From Microcoleus sp036704825 (GTDB lineage: Bacteria; Cyanobacteriota; Cyanobacteriia; Cyanobacteriales; Microcoleaceae), in the NCBI GenBank assembly GCA_036704825.1, contig JAUBSN010000009.1, forward strand, positions 1 through 64,000: a DNA stretch of 64,000 nt, written 5' to 3'. The position numbers and the translations under genes are program-made. The notes beneath the pieces were generated by a model. The model did no database searches. It saw nothing but the letters and a program-made list of their open reading frames with translations, and had not been told where the DNA came from. Below are positions 34,493-43,251 of the stretch, in pieces; the stretch's first letter is position 1; each line of letters begins with the position of its first letter.

Positions 34493-36124
34493 TTAAAAGT
34501 TAAAGCCAGTGCGGAGCAACCAAACCCATTGAGTATCGTTGCGGCTGTCATTCTCAGGATTAACAACTACCCAAACACCAGGGGTGATGGAAATGTTGTC
34601 GTTGACCTGAAAGCGATAGAACGCTTCAATATGATAGGAAGTATCTCGCTCGCGGCGCACATTACTGCTCGTCACGCGACCTGGTAAACCCACCAAAATC
34701 CCGGGTAGGTTGCCTTCACCTCCGACATCTGGGAAACTTATCCCGATCGCTGCATACACAATATCGGCGCGATCGTCACCGTCAACATTTAGCAAAACCA
34801 CGCCACCTCTACCATCAGAAACGCTGCTAACACCGGAATTTTCGGCATTGGCGCGAGTATAAACGCCCCAGCCGTGAACTTGCAAGCGGGGAGCAAGGCG
34901 GTAGAATCCTTGTACGGCTACAGAATCGCTGGAGGTAGCAATATTGTCCCCAAACGGTCGCGCCGCCAGAAAACTGCCCGTACCGCCTGTGAGGTCGGCT
35001 TTACCGCTGGGTGCAAAGGTATGAGAATAGGCTGCGCCAATGGCGCCGCGATCGCCCCGGTAGGCAAGCTGAACCAGAGCGTTGTAGGAACCGTTGAATA
35101 AACCGTTACTTTGCTGCGAGAGATTGGGATTTCCGGCTACATAGCCCACAGTCAGGGTGAGGTTTTTGACGATCGTCCAGTTGACAGCAGCACCGCCACC
35201 TCCCCGGCGGTAGAGGGGGCTGTATTGTCCGAACTTCGAGGGAATTCCCTCGCTGTCGCTGGCGATCGTGGGAGGAGTCAGCAAATCGGTAATATCGGAA
35301 TACCCGACACCTGTGGGGCCGACGGTCAGCGCCAGATTAGAGGTCAGGGGGGTGACATACAATACGTGAGGGACGGTGATTGTGTTATCGACATTGCCAT
35401 CAAAGTTCAATGCCGTCATATTTGTACCCGTCTTGTCGGCAATCCTGCCCAAGTTGCCGAATTCCAAACGGGTTCTGAGCATATCGCGACCGGTGAAGCT
35501 GGTTTCAAAATTTAATCGACCCCGGTTGGCAACAATAGTGTTGGTGCGATCGCGCGAATCCCCAACACTGTTGCCGGAGGTATCTGTTACCACCACGATA
35601 ATTTCCGCATTCAGCTTCGTCGCAGTCGAAAACTGATTCGCTTCTAGTTCTGCTGTGCGTGCATCTAGCGCATCGACTCGACCCCGCAACACCGATAATT
35701 CAGTTGCAAATTCTGCTTGCAGCTTTTGGACGATCGCTAAATCTTCCGCAGTAATCTGGTTGGTTGTTCCGGCGGCAATTAGTTCGCTGACTCGATCGAG
35801 ACAGCTATTCAATCCTGCTGCAAATTCGTACCGCGTCAGCGCCCGGTTGCCTCTGTAAGTTCCGTCGGGATAACCGGCAATGCAGCCGTAGCGTTCTACT
35901 AGAGATTGCAGCGCCTGAAACGCCCAGTCAGTGGGTTTTACATCCGAGAGTTGAGAGACAGAATTCACCTGCGCGAAGGGGTCTTCTGCCAAGGTATTTA
36001 ACGGTTCAGGAGCAACTAATCTATCAATTGGTGCAGCAAAACTTGGGAATGATGTGAGCAGAAATACAGCAGGCGTTCCCAGTATAAAAGCAGTAATCAG
36101 GTGATAAAAATGCTGGATGTGCAT
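34493..36124 (-). CDS. Outer-membrane porin (SLH domain plus OprB-type barrel)
   Basis: 543 aa. Signal peptide (residues ~1-30, ending SFPSFAAPID). An SLH domain follows (SDVKPTDWAFQALQSLVERYGCIAGYPDGTYRGNRALTRYEFAAGLN), then a coiled coil (LQAEFATELSVLRGRVDALDARTAELEAN) and a long beta-barrel (~170-543) ending in the terminal aromatic VWLLRTGFNF. This is the cyanobacterial SomA/OprB porin layout; the SLH binds peptidoglycan-linked polymer. It follows the sugar ABC genes on the same strand 45 bases from the permease, so it may be the outer-membrane gate for the same substrate. Confidence 0.85.
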   Translation of the reverse strand: MHIQHFYHLITAFILGTPAVFLLTSFPSFAAPIDRLVAPEPLNTLAEDPFAQVNSVSQLSDVKPTDWAFQALQSLVERYGCIAGYPDGTYRGNRALTRYEFAAGLNSCLDRVSELIAAGTTNQITAEDLAIVQKLQAEFATELSVLRGRVDALDARTAELEANQFSTATKLNAEIIVVVTDTSGNSVGDSRDRTNTIVANRGRLNFETSFTGRDMLRTRLEFGNLGRIADKTGTNMTALNFDGNVDNTITVPHVLYVTPLTSNLALTVGPTGVGYSDITDLLTPPTIASDSEGIPSKFGQYSPLYRRGGGGAAVNWTIVKNLTLTVGYVAGNPNLSQQSNGLFNGSYNALVQLAYRGDRGAIGAAYSHTFAPSGKADLTGGTGSFLAARPFGDNIATSSDSVAVQGFYRLAPRLQVHGWGVYTRANAENSGVSSVSDGRGGVVLLNVDGDDRADIVYAAIGISFPDVGGEGNLPGILVGLPGRVTSSNVRRERDTSYHIEAFYRFQVNDNISITPGVWVVVNPENDSRNDTQWVWLLRTGFNF

Positions 36125-36169
36125 AGGACAAAGCTCCGCATAAGGAACCGATCGACCGAATTAGCAATA

Positions 36170-37174
36170 TTACGCTGCGCTTGAACCGGTGCGAACTTTG
36201 TCAATCGTCACTGCGATAATTATCACCAGACCTTTCACAACTAACTGCCAGAAGAAAGAAACGTTCATGAGAGTTAGTCCATTATTGAGCAGGGCAATAA
36301 TTAAAGCCCCCAGCAAAGTACCCCAAATAGTGCCAATTCCACCTGTGAAACTTGTTCCTCCCAAAATTACAGCAGCGATCGCATCTAATTCGTAGCCTTG
36401 CCCCAACATCCCCGTCGCACTGTAGAGGCGCGACGCGCTCATAATTCCACCTAAACCAGAAAGCAACCCGCTCACGCCATAGACAAATAACAGCACGCGA
36501 CTCACCTTAATACCTGTCAATCGTGCTGCCCGAATGTTGCCTCCCACGGCGTAAATATGCCTCCCCAGAACAGTCCGCCGCAAGACAAACCAACTCACTA
36601 AAACTGCGAGAAAAGCGATAATAACCAACCAGGGAATTGGGCCGACATAATTGTTACCTACCCAAGCAAAATTCAGATTTCTATTGATAACGGTAGTGCC
36701 GTTAGCGACTAAATAAGCAACTCCCCGCAAAGCCGTGTAAGAACCCAGGGTGACGATGAACGGAGGCAAACCTAAATAGGCAACTAGCGAGCCGTTAATT
36801 AATCCCAAAAATACTCCGGCTATTAACGCACCCGGTACGGCAAACCAACCCAGACCAGGAACTAAGGAAACCAGCACCCCGACCACTGCCGTCACGCCCA
36901 AAATTGACCCGACTGAAAGGTCAATTCCGCCAGTCAAAATCACAAAAGTCATGCCGGTAGCTAGAACAATATTGATCGATGCTTGCCGAATGACATTGAT
37001 CAAATTTCCTACTGAAAGAAAGTTAGGCGTTACCAGGGAAAAAATTATACAGATGGCAATCAAAATCGGCAGGATGCCGGCAACTTGGATAAAATTTCTC
37101 CAAGCTTGAGCTTGACTGGCTTTTTGGCGATCGCTTGATTGATTTCTGGTGTTTTTTACTTCTGTTTGACTCAT
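36170..37174 (-). CDS. rbsC: Ribose-type ABC transporter permease
   Basis: 334 aa, RbsC/XylH-like permease with about 8-10 membrane segments. Family patterns: ILTGGIDLSVGSILGVTAVVG, NGSLVAYLGLPPFIVTLGSYTALRG, AVGGNIRAARLTGIKV and ELDAIAAVILGGTSFTGGIGT. It overlaps the ATPase gene by four bases. Symbol rbsC is given for the class; the sugar is not established (ribose, galactose, xylose, fructose and autoinducer transporters all look alike). Confidence 0.8.
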   Translation of the reverse strand: MSQTEVKNTRNQSSDRQKASQAQAWRNFIQVAGILPILIAICIIFSLVTPNFLSVGNLINVIRQASINIVLATGMTFVILTGGIDLSVGSILGVTAVVGVLVSLVPGLGWFAVPGALIAGVFLGLINGSLVAYLGLPPFIVTLGSYTALRGVAYLVANGTTVINRNLNFAWVGNNYVGPIPWLVIIAFLAVLVSWFVLRRTVLGRHIYAVGGNIRAARLTGIKVSRVLLFVYGVSGLLSGLGGIMSASRLYSATGMLGQGYELDAIAAVILGGTSFTGGIGTIWGTLLGALIIALLNNGLTLMNVSFFWQLVVKGLVIIIAVTIDKVRTGSSAA

Positions 37175-38715
37175 GATTTTTTTACCTCTGTTGCCCCGGT
37201 GGCATAAGCCATAATGTTCTCTTGCGTAATTGCTTCCCCAGTCGATCCGCCGACTTCACCGACGAGGCTTCCTGCGCGCATCACTAAGACGCGATCGCTC
37301 ATTCCCACAATTTCCGGCAGTTCGCTGGAAATCATTAAAATACCTACACCTTTGGCTGCCAAATCGCTAATAATTCGATAAATTTCGCTTTTGGCACCAA
37401 TGTCCACACCCCGCGTCGGTTCATCTAGCAAAAGTACCTTTGGGTTGATAGCCAACCAACGCGCTAGCAGCAACTTCTGCTGATTTCCCCCAGAAAGATC
37501 CATTGCCCTGATGCTCGGACTTGCCAGGCGAATCTGCAAATTATTAATAGCATCATTGACAATTCTCAAGAGAAAATTTGAGTTAATAATGCCAGCTTTT
37601 GCTTCTCGATCGAGGACATTCATGGTGATATTCTCACCCGAACTTGCCTCCAAAAATAGTCCGAGAGCCTTGCGATCTTCTGGCACGTAAGCAATTCCGG
37701 CGGCCATTCCTTCAGCGGGTGTCGAGACATTTAGATCGCGACCTTCCAGTTTTATTTCACCGCTTACCTTCCGATCTGCACCAAAAATCAGGCGGGCAAG
37801 TTCTGTTCTGCCAGCGCCAACTAAACCCGCTAAACCCAAAATTTCGCCCGCATGAAGTTGAAAACTGGCCGGTTTTACTTTGTGGCCGTCGCTTAAATTT
37901 GTTACCTCAAGAACAACTGCACCCGGTGTTATTTGATGCTTGTTTTCGTACAAATCCTGTAAAGAACGACCCACCATCATTTCCACCAGGCGTTCGGCCG
38001 AAATTTCGTGCTTTTCAAGAGAGCCAATATACCCGCCATCTCGGATGACGCTCACGCGATCGGCAAGGGCATAAATTTCAGCCATTCTGTGGCTGATATA
38101 AATAATCGCAATGCCCTCATTCCGCAAGCGGCGAACCACTTCAAAAAGCTTATCTGTTTCGCGGTCTGAAAGCGCGGCTGTCGGCTCGTCCATCACTAAA
38201 ATTCGGCTGTTGTCTTTGAGCGCCCTAGCTATTTCCACTTGCTGCTGTTCGGCAATTGAAAGTGTCGAAACCAGGTCTCCAGCCTCAAAATTTGCGTCGA
38301 GGTTTTTTAATACCTCAGCGGCCCGGAGCCGCATTTCATCTTGGTCTAAAAATGTACCTCCTTTCTTTAGCTCGCTGCCCATAAAAATGTTTTCAGCAAC
38401 TGTCAGATTGGGGGCAAGATTGAGTTCTTGATAAATAATCGCTATCCCTAAATCTCTGGCTTGAGCGGGGTCTGTCATCTTAACAGCTTGACCGTCAATT
38501 CTGATTTCGCCTGCATCGGCTATGTATGCTCCCGCCAGAATTTTCATCAGCGTACTTTTGCCCGCGCCGTTTTCCCCCATGAGGGCGTGGACTTCACCCG
38601 GGTAAACGGTGATATTTACATCGTGCAAGGCGGTGAAACCGTGAAAGGTTTTTTTAATACCTTGCATTTCGAGGACGGGCTTAGTTTTAATTGAATCTTG
38701 AGTGCTATTTACCAT
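37171..38715 (-). CDS. rbsA: Ribose-type ABC transporter ATPase (two NBDs)
   Basis: 514 aa from ATG at 38715 (frame open to 38766; the start MVNSTQ is preferred). It has two nucleotide-binding halves. The first has Walker A GENGAGKSTLMK, signature LSIAEQQQVEIA and Walker B ILVMDEPTAAL. The second has a degenerate Walker A (GLVGAGRTELA), signature LSGGNQQKLLLARWL and Walker B VLLLDEPTRGVDI. This is the RbsA/MglA type. Overlaps the permease by four bases (ATGA). Confidence 0.85.
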   Translation of the reverse strand: MVNSTQDSIKTKPVLEMQGIKKTFHGFTALHDVNITVYPGEVHALMGENGAGKSTLMKILAGAYIADAGEIRIDGQAVKMTDPAQARDLGIAIIYQELNLAPNLTVAENIFMGSELKKGGTFLDQDEMRLRAAEVLKNLDANFEAGDLVSTLSIAEQQQVEIARALKDNSRILVMDEPTAALSDRETDKLFEVVRRLRNEGIAIIYISHRMAEIYALADRVSVIRDGGYIGSLEKHEISAERLVEMMVGRSLQDLYENKHQITPGAVVLEVTNLSDGHKVKPASFQLHAGEILGLAGLVGAGRTELARLIFGADRKVSGEIKLEGRDLNVSTPAEGMAAGIAYVPEDRKALGLFLEASSGENITMNVLDREAKAGIINSNFLLRIVNDAINNLQIRLASPSIRAMDLSGGNQQKLLLARWLAINPKVLLLDEPTRGVDIGAKSEIYRIISDLAAKGVGILMISSELPEIVGMSDRVLVMRAGSLVGEVGGSTGEAITQENIMAYATGATEVKKS

Positions 38716-38783
38716 CGTAGATTTGGTGTAGGAGGATGTCACTTGCCATTGATGCCAACTTTCCACGCTCTTTCCCGCAGTCC

Positions 38784-38833
38784 GGCAGGGGTTGAAACCC
38801 CTGCCTCAAAGCTAAAGTCCTCTGAAGAGGACT
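38784..38833. repeat. Two-hairpin intergenic element, copy 3 (inverted)
   Basis: Hairpin B first: GGCAGGGGTT/AACCCCTGCC (38784-38793 / 38796-38805). Linker TCAAAGCTAA. Hairpin A: AGTCCTCT/AGAGGACT (38816-38823 / 38826-38833). Opposite orientation to copy 4, in the same gap between substrate-binding and ATPase genes. Confidence 0.8.
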
Positions 38834-38930
38834 AATAGACATCTCCCAGAATTCTTGTGGAACAGGCAAGATGCCAGTTCTTGACAGGCTTTTTGGGAGA
38901 GGTCTAATGAGTTTGAAAAGTCTTCTTCTG

Positions 38931-38979
38931 AGTCCTCTTCAGAGGACTTTAGCTATTAGCCAGGGACTTCAGTCCCTGG
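38931..38979. repeat. Two-hairpin intergenic element, copy 4
   Basis: Hairpin A: AGTCCTCT/AGAGGACT (38931-38938 / 38941-38948). Linker TTAGCTATTAG. Hairpin B: CCAGGGACT/AGTCCCTGG (38960-38968 / 38971-38979). Faces copy 3 about 100 bases away, inside the sugar operon just after the binding-protein gene, so it may stabilise mRNA or attenuate read-through into the ATPase gene. Confidence 0.8.
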
Positions 38980-39017
38980 CGGACTGGCGGACTGACAGCT
39001 TAAGTTGACACTAATGG

Positions 39018-39998
39018 TCACTCGCTAGTCCAGCCTTTATGTTGATTGACGTTTTCGCGAGTAATCAGCGCGACTGGAATCAGAATGTTTGGATCGGCTG
39101 GCTTTTTTCCTTTGAGAATGTCGTTGCCGACTTCAACTGCCTTGGCTGCCATGCGAAATGGATCTTGAGCTGCTGTAGCCACAAATAAACTGTTGTTCTG
39201 CTTGAGCGCATCTAAAGCTTCAGGTGCACCATCGACTCCAACAATAAAGAACTCACTCCTTTGTGCCTGTTTGGCTGCTAATTCTGCACCAATGGCACAG
39301 GGGTCATTAATTGCAAAAACAGCATCAATTTTTGGGAAGGAAGTCAGCAAATCGCTCATAACTCTCAACCCGCCATCGCGGCTGCCTTCTGCGTTCTGAT
39401 CTTTGGAAAGAACCTTGAGATCGGGATATTTGGAGAGCACACTCTGGCAACCCTGAACTCGCTCGACCACTGAAGCGACGGGAGGCCCGTTGATAATCAC
39501 AACGCTGCCTTTTCCTTTCAAGCGTGAGGCTATATATTGACAGCTTACTTCGCCAGCTTGCACGTTATTTGAAGTAACTGTGGCATCCACGCCTCCCTCG
39601 GCGGCCGTATCAACTGCAATTATCGGAATTCCTGCTTGCTTGGCTTTTTCGACAGCGGGGGCAATGCCTTTGGTGTCAGCAGCATTGAGTACAATCATGC
39701 TGACATTAGAGGCAATAAAGTTTTCGATTTGATTAAATTGCTGATTTAAATCGTCGCCGCTGGAAACGAGAGTTGTCCTCACGTTTGCACCGCCGATTTT
39801 CTTGGCTTCGGCCTCAGCGCCCTTGCCAACTTGTACGAAGAATGGATTGCCGAGGTCGCGGACTGCTACAGCAACTGATGAAAGTTCGGAGTTGCTTGAT
39901 TGTGTGCTGTTTTGAGCGTTCTGGGAAGTGGCGGTGCAACTTGCCAGGGTGCTGCTGAGTAGACTAAAAAGACTGAGTGCGATCGTTACTCGTTTCAC
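39018..39998 (-). CDS. rbsB: Ribose-type periplasmic sugar-binding lipoprotein
   Basis: 326 aa from GTG at 39998, chosen because TTGGAG lies six bases upstream and the product then starts as a classical signal (VKRVTIALSLF) with lipobox TLASC; an in-frame ATG at 40064 is the alternative and gives 348 aa. Peripla_BP_4 fold: AVAVRDLGNPFFVQVGKGAEAEAKK, IVLNAADTKGIAPAVEKAKQAGIPIIAVDT, AINDPCAIGAELAA, FIVGVDGAPEALDALK. First gene of the operon binding protein, ATPase, permease, porin. Ligand unknown. Confidence 0.8.
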   Translation of the reverse strand: MKRVTIALSLFSLLSSTLASCTATSQNAQNSTQSSNSELSSVAVAVRDLGNPFFVQVGKGAEAEAKKIGGANVRTTLVSSGDDLNQQFNQIENFIASNVSMIVLNAADTKGIAPAVEKAKQAGIPIIAVDTAAEGGVDATVTSNNVQAGEVSCQYIASRLKGKGSVVIINGPPVASVVERVQGCQSVLSKYPDLKVLSKDQNAEGSRDGGLRVMSDLLTSFPKIDAVFAINDPCAIGAELAAKQAQRSEFFIVGVDGAPEALDALKQNNSLFVATAAQDPFRMAAKAVEVGNDILKGKKPADPNILIPVALITRENVNQHKGWTSE

Positions 39999-40848
39999 CT
40001 CAAACTCCAATGAATGCTCGTTTGGAGAGAGTCGCTCGTAAATATGACGTTGCCAACCTAACATTAGCTTTTGTTAGGTTTAAGCTCGAATACCTAATGT
40101 TTTAGGTGAGCGGCTTTTCTTTGTACATGATTGTACGATACCTTGTTTCTTTTCTGCTCGTAAAACTTTCTCGCTTATTTCGTTAGACTGCTTTTTTAAA
40201 CAGAAAAGATACGAAGATATAGTATCGATTCTTCCTGCCAAAAAAATCAACGATGCTTGAATTTTTTAAATGCTTTATGAGCATTAACTTTTTTAGTTTT
40301 TGAGAAAATTTTATGAGAATATTTTCGACAAAATATTTCAGAAATTGCTTTTAAAACCTGGCAGAGTCATATTTAATTTAACTCTCTATGTTGCTGATGA
40401 TAACAGTTATATACTGGCTCTATATCTATCTTTGGATAGACCATACTTTCACCAAAAACTAAAGATGCTATATCTTCGATCGGCTTCGGTCTGGTAATCC
40501 TCTGTCTGGTCCGACGCGCCACACCAACTCAATAAATCTTAAATTTTACTTGGGGTAGGATATTGTTAAAAATCATTAAGTTTACAGTCAATTACGGTAG
40601 ATTATAGTAAACTGCAAACAAAGTCTCGCACTCACCGATGCAGCCCGTTAAAAAGCCCTAGTTAAAAAGCCCTAGTTAAAAAGCAGAGCGTCCCTCAAAG
40701 CCAACGGTGAGAATAGATAAGTCCAATATTTGGCTGTAAAACCTGCAACTACAGTCATATTGACATTGACATGGTTTAAAAGCTCTGGATAATGGCGATC
40801 GCCCTTTTTTTCCAAGTTACTCTACAGCAATAATTGTCTGCGCTGTTA
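39999..40848. other. Long A+T-rich intergenic region upstream of two divergent genes
   Basis: 850 bases without a credible gene. Contains two candidate operator palindromes (40055-40107, listed), a direct repeat TGTACATGATTGTAC (near 40121-40135), and a 14-base tandem GTTAAAAAGCCCTA at 40647-40674 with a partial third copy to 40684. It must carry promoters for the sugar operon (minus) and the glycosyltransferase (plus). Confidence 0.5.
40055..40107. promoter_or_regulatory. Two palindromes upstream of sugar operon
   Basis: AACCTAAC-N10-GTTAGGTT (40055-40062 / 40073-40080) and ACCTAATGTTTTAGGT (40092-40107) share the half-site CCTAA/TTAGG. Two similar dyads ~20 bases apart just upstream of an inducible-type sugar operon look like binding sites for one dimeric regulator. 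No regulator gene is adjacent. Confidence 0.45.
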
Positions 40849-42027
40849 ATGCCTAAATCTGAGATGCGATCGACAAATTACCTATTCTGTTTCCTAGAAA
40901 TATTTGCCAGCGAAGGCGGCATTCAATCCTACGTTCAAGACATTCTCAAAGCTTACCAGTCAATAACCGCAAAGACAAACTCGCCGCCGCAAGCTGAAGT
41001 TTTGCTGTTGCGAGATTCCCCAAACTGCAACAATCCTTACGAGTCAAAAAATCTGAAATTTTATTACCTCAAAACCGAGAATCCCGGCTTGGGTCGTCTT
41101 AAGTTTGCTACAGTATTACTAACTCGCTTGCTGCAAAAACGACCGCAGCGGGTGTTTTGCGGTCACATCAAACTCGCACCGCTAATTCAAATTCTGTGCC
41201 AACCCTTGGGAATTCCCTACACTATTTTAACTTACGGCAAAGAAGTGTGGGAACTGCTTTCGCTCAAAGATCGAACAGCAATGAGACAAGCTGAGAGTAT
41301 TTGGACTATTAGCAGGTACACGCGCGATTCCCTACGGGATAGCTTCGCCGCGCGTACTTGCTTCATTAACAACTTAAATCCCGAAAAATTCCACATAGTG
41401 CCTTGTACGGTAGATGAAAATATATTTACGAGTGGACCGAAGCCGCAGGATTTATTAGAGCAGTACGATCTGGTTGGTGCTAAAATATTGATGACCGTAG
41501 CCAGATTGCGATCGACGGATATTTACAAAGGCGTCGATGTCACAATTCAAGCTTTGCCGCAAATAGCCGAAACTTTTCCGAATGTGAAATACTTAGTTAT
41601 TGGCAGAGGAGACGATCGACCCAGATTAGCCAAACTCGCTGATGATTTGGGAGTTACCGAAAGAGTAATATTTGCGGGTTTTGTACCGACAGAAAATTTA
41701 GCAGCCCATTACCAGTTGGCCGATGCTTATGTAATGCCCTCTCAGGAAGGCTTCGGTATAGTTTATTTGGAAGCGCTGGCTTGCGGAATACCCGTACTCG
41801 CGGGAGACGCGGACGGGTCAGCCGATCCGCTGCAAGATGGTAAACTGGGATGGCGAGTTCCCCACCGAGATGCAGCAGCAGTAGCGGTTGCTTGTGTGGA
41901 AATGCTGCGAGGAGAGGATAAAAGGTGCGATCGCCGCTGGTTGAGGGAACAAACCCTTGCAAGATTTAGTTTTGAATCCCTTTGTCAATCCTTACAAGGA
42001 ATTTTTCAACCCTCTGACTCTGATTAA
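40849..42027 (+). CDS. Glycosyltransferase family 4 protein
   Basis: 392 aa from ATG at 40849 (a TTG five codons upstream is possible). GT-B fold: N-terminal half with EGGIQSYVQDILKAY, C-terminal half with ILMTVARLRS, YLVIGRGDDRPRLAKLADDLGV, GFVPTENLAAHYQLADAYVMPSQEGFGIVYLEALACG, the GT4 EX7E motif (EGFGIVYLE). It transfers a sugar from an activated nucleotide, donor unknown. Around residues 158-170 the chain RDSLRDSFAART is encoded by a dispersed 35-base repeat (41325-41359) that also occurs in the LprI-like gene at 47111, so this piece looks like an in-frame insertion. Confidence 0.85.
   Translation: MPKSEMRSTNYLFCFLEIFASEGGIQSYVQDILKAYQSITAKTNSPPQAEVLLLRDSPNCNNPYESKNLKFYYLKTENPGLGRLKFATVLLTRLLQKRPQRVFCGHIKLAPLIQILCQPLGIPYTILTYGKEVWELLSLKDRTAMRQAESIWTISRYTRDSLRDSFAARTCFINNLNPEKFHIVPCTVDENIFTSGPKPQDLLEQYDLVGAKILMTVARLRSTDIYKGVDVTIQALPQIAETFPNVKYLVIGRGDDRPRLAKLADDLGVTERVIFAGFVPTENLAAHYQLADAYVMPSQEGFGIVYLEALACGIPVLAGDADGSADPLQDGKLGWRVPHRDAAAVAVACVEMLRGEDKRCDRRWLREQTLARFSFESLCQSLQGIFQPSDSD
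41325..41359. repeat. 35-base coding repeat, copy 1
   Basis: Matches 47111-47145 at 33 of 35 bases (core GGGATAGCTTCGCCGCGCGT). Contains CCCTACGGG. Lies inside the GT4 gene. Confidence 0.85.
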
Positions 42028-42145
42028 CTTATAACGTAGAGAGCGGTTTCTCCCTGTACAATGGGAAAATTAACTCGATCGACCGCATGAATTTCTAAGT
42101 AGGATAGAGTTATACCTACCTGCAAAGACACCCAAGGAGACCACC

Positions 42146-42526
42146 GTGAACCAAGGCACCCCCAAAATTTCTTTAAAGCTACCCCGTATTAGCAATTGGT
42201 TGATACTGCTGGGCATCGCGTATTTGTTGGTGTCTGTTGGTTTGGGTTGGATAGTTAAATCAGTGTTGATTTTAGTAGCTTTTTTGTTGCTGACGCCTGT
42301 GGTAGCATTTTTCGCCCTTCAGTGGTGGCTGAAACGCAATTTAATTGAGGACAAGTGTCCAGTTTGTCAATACGAATTTACAGCTTTAAATCAAACTCAG
42401 TTTCAGTGTGCCAACTGCGGCGAACCTCTGAAAATAGAGGAAGGTCATTTTAGTCGTTTGACTCCGCCCGGTACGATCGATGTTACCGCAGTGGAAGTAT
42501 CATCGGTTCAACAGTTGGAAGACTAA
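42146..42526 (+). CDS. Small membrane protein with zinc ribbon
   Basis: 126 aa, GTG start at 42146 with AAGGAG ten bases before. Two adjacent membrane segments (~18-58, WLILLGIAYLLVSVGLGWIV, SVLILVAFLLLTPVVAFF), then a cytoplasmic zinc-ribbon-like knuckle: CPVCQYEF and CANCGEPL, two CxxC pairs ~20 residues apart. Function not known; structure-type only is claimed. Confidence 0.65.
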   Translation: MNQGTPKISLKLPRISNWLILLGIAYLLVSVGLGWIVKSVLILVAFLLLTPVVAFFALQWWLKRNLIEDKCPVCQYEFTALNQTQFQCANCGEPLKIEEGHFSRLTPPGTIDVTAVEVSSVQQLED

Positions 42527-42537
42527 TAGATTAACCG

Positions 42538-42600
42538 ATTTTAGATTTTAGATTTTAGATTTGAGATTTTGGATTGAAGAATTGAAGAATTGAAGAATTG
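42538..42600. repeat. TTTTAGA heptamer run and TTGAAGAA octamer x3
   Basis: TTTTAGA/TTTGAGA heptamers at 42538-42570, then three exact TTGAAGAA units at 42574-42597. Two different tandem repeats side by side between genes. Confidence 0.8.
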
Positions 42601-42704
42601 TTGAGTGTTAACTGCTAACTGTTACCAATTCCGAATTTCCGATGCCCGATACTTCGACGACACTCAGTATAAGTACCCAATTCGCAGTTCCGCATTCCCT
42701 AAGA

Positions 42705-42953
42705 TTACTTTTCCAAGCGCACTGCGTACCACTGCAAAAATTTTCCCGGCCCGACATCTAATTCATAATAAGTATTAATTAAATACTTAGCTCGAGCTTC
42801 CAAACCCGATATTTTATTCACGTCCTGCGGCAAATCTTCGTGTTCCTCAGCTAAGACCGCTTTCAGCTTTTCTAAGAGTTCCGCCGCATTCAAAAACTGC
42901 TCTGGCTGGTTTGTTTCTAACACCACAAAGGTGTCTTCGTCATACAGTGACAT
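42705..42953 (-). CDS. crr7: CRR7-like chlororespiratory reduction protein
   Basis: 82 aa. Sequence DTFVVLETNQPEQFLNAAELLEKLKAVL and the end ELDVGPGKFLQWYAVRLEK match the CRR7 family, known from chloroplasts as an assembly factor of the NDH complex and present in cyanobacteria. The role in cyanobacteria is inferred by homology. ATG at 42953. Confidence 0.8.
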   Translation of the reverse strand: MSLYDEDTFVVLETNQPEQFLNAAELLEKLKAVLAEEHEDLPQDVNKISGLEARAKYLINTYYELDVGPGKFLQWYAVRLEK

Positions 42954-43251
42954 AATTTCAAAGGTTGAGGTTAATTATTTCTAAAGTTTCGTGCAGTTAA
43001 GCGATCGAAAGTATAAACTCTTAATTACAAATTTTCAGCCCCGGCTAGATCGTGTTACAATTGAACAACATCAGAATTCCTACCGGATTACCGTTATTAA
43101 CTTACTTGTTAACTTACTTGTTAACCGAGTTGTCAACATATCCGACACAGCATTTCTGAGGAAATTTGTCAAGTGCAAATTTGTCAAGTGTCAAATTGTC
43201 AAGAAATATTCGATCGGCTGTATCTAATTATAACTGGCACTATACATTCCC
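42954..43251. promoter_or_regulatory. Leader region of sir with short direct repeats
   Basis: 298 bases between divergent crr7 and sir. Contains tandem TTACTTGTTAAC (43101-43124) and three TTGTCAAG units (43168-43203) just before the sir start region. Promoters for both genes are expected; the TTGTCAAG array is a candidate protein-binding site. Confidence 0.45.

Noticed and set aside
40300..40497. 65-aa open frame upstream of the glycosyltransferase
   Set aside because: A+T-rich random composition, no ribosome site, no family pattern.
42991..43227. 78-aa open frame upstream of sir
   Set aside because: The frame is made of the direct repeats described; composition and lack of a ribosome site argue against a gene.
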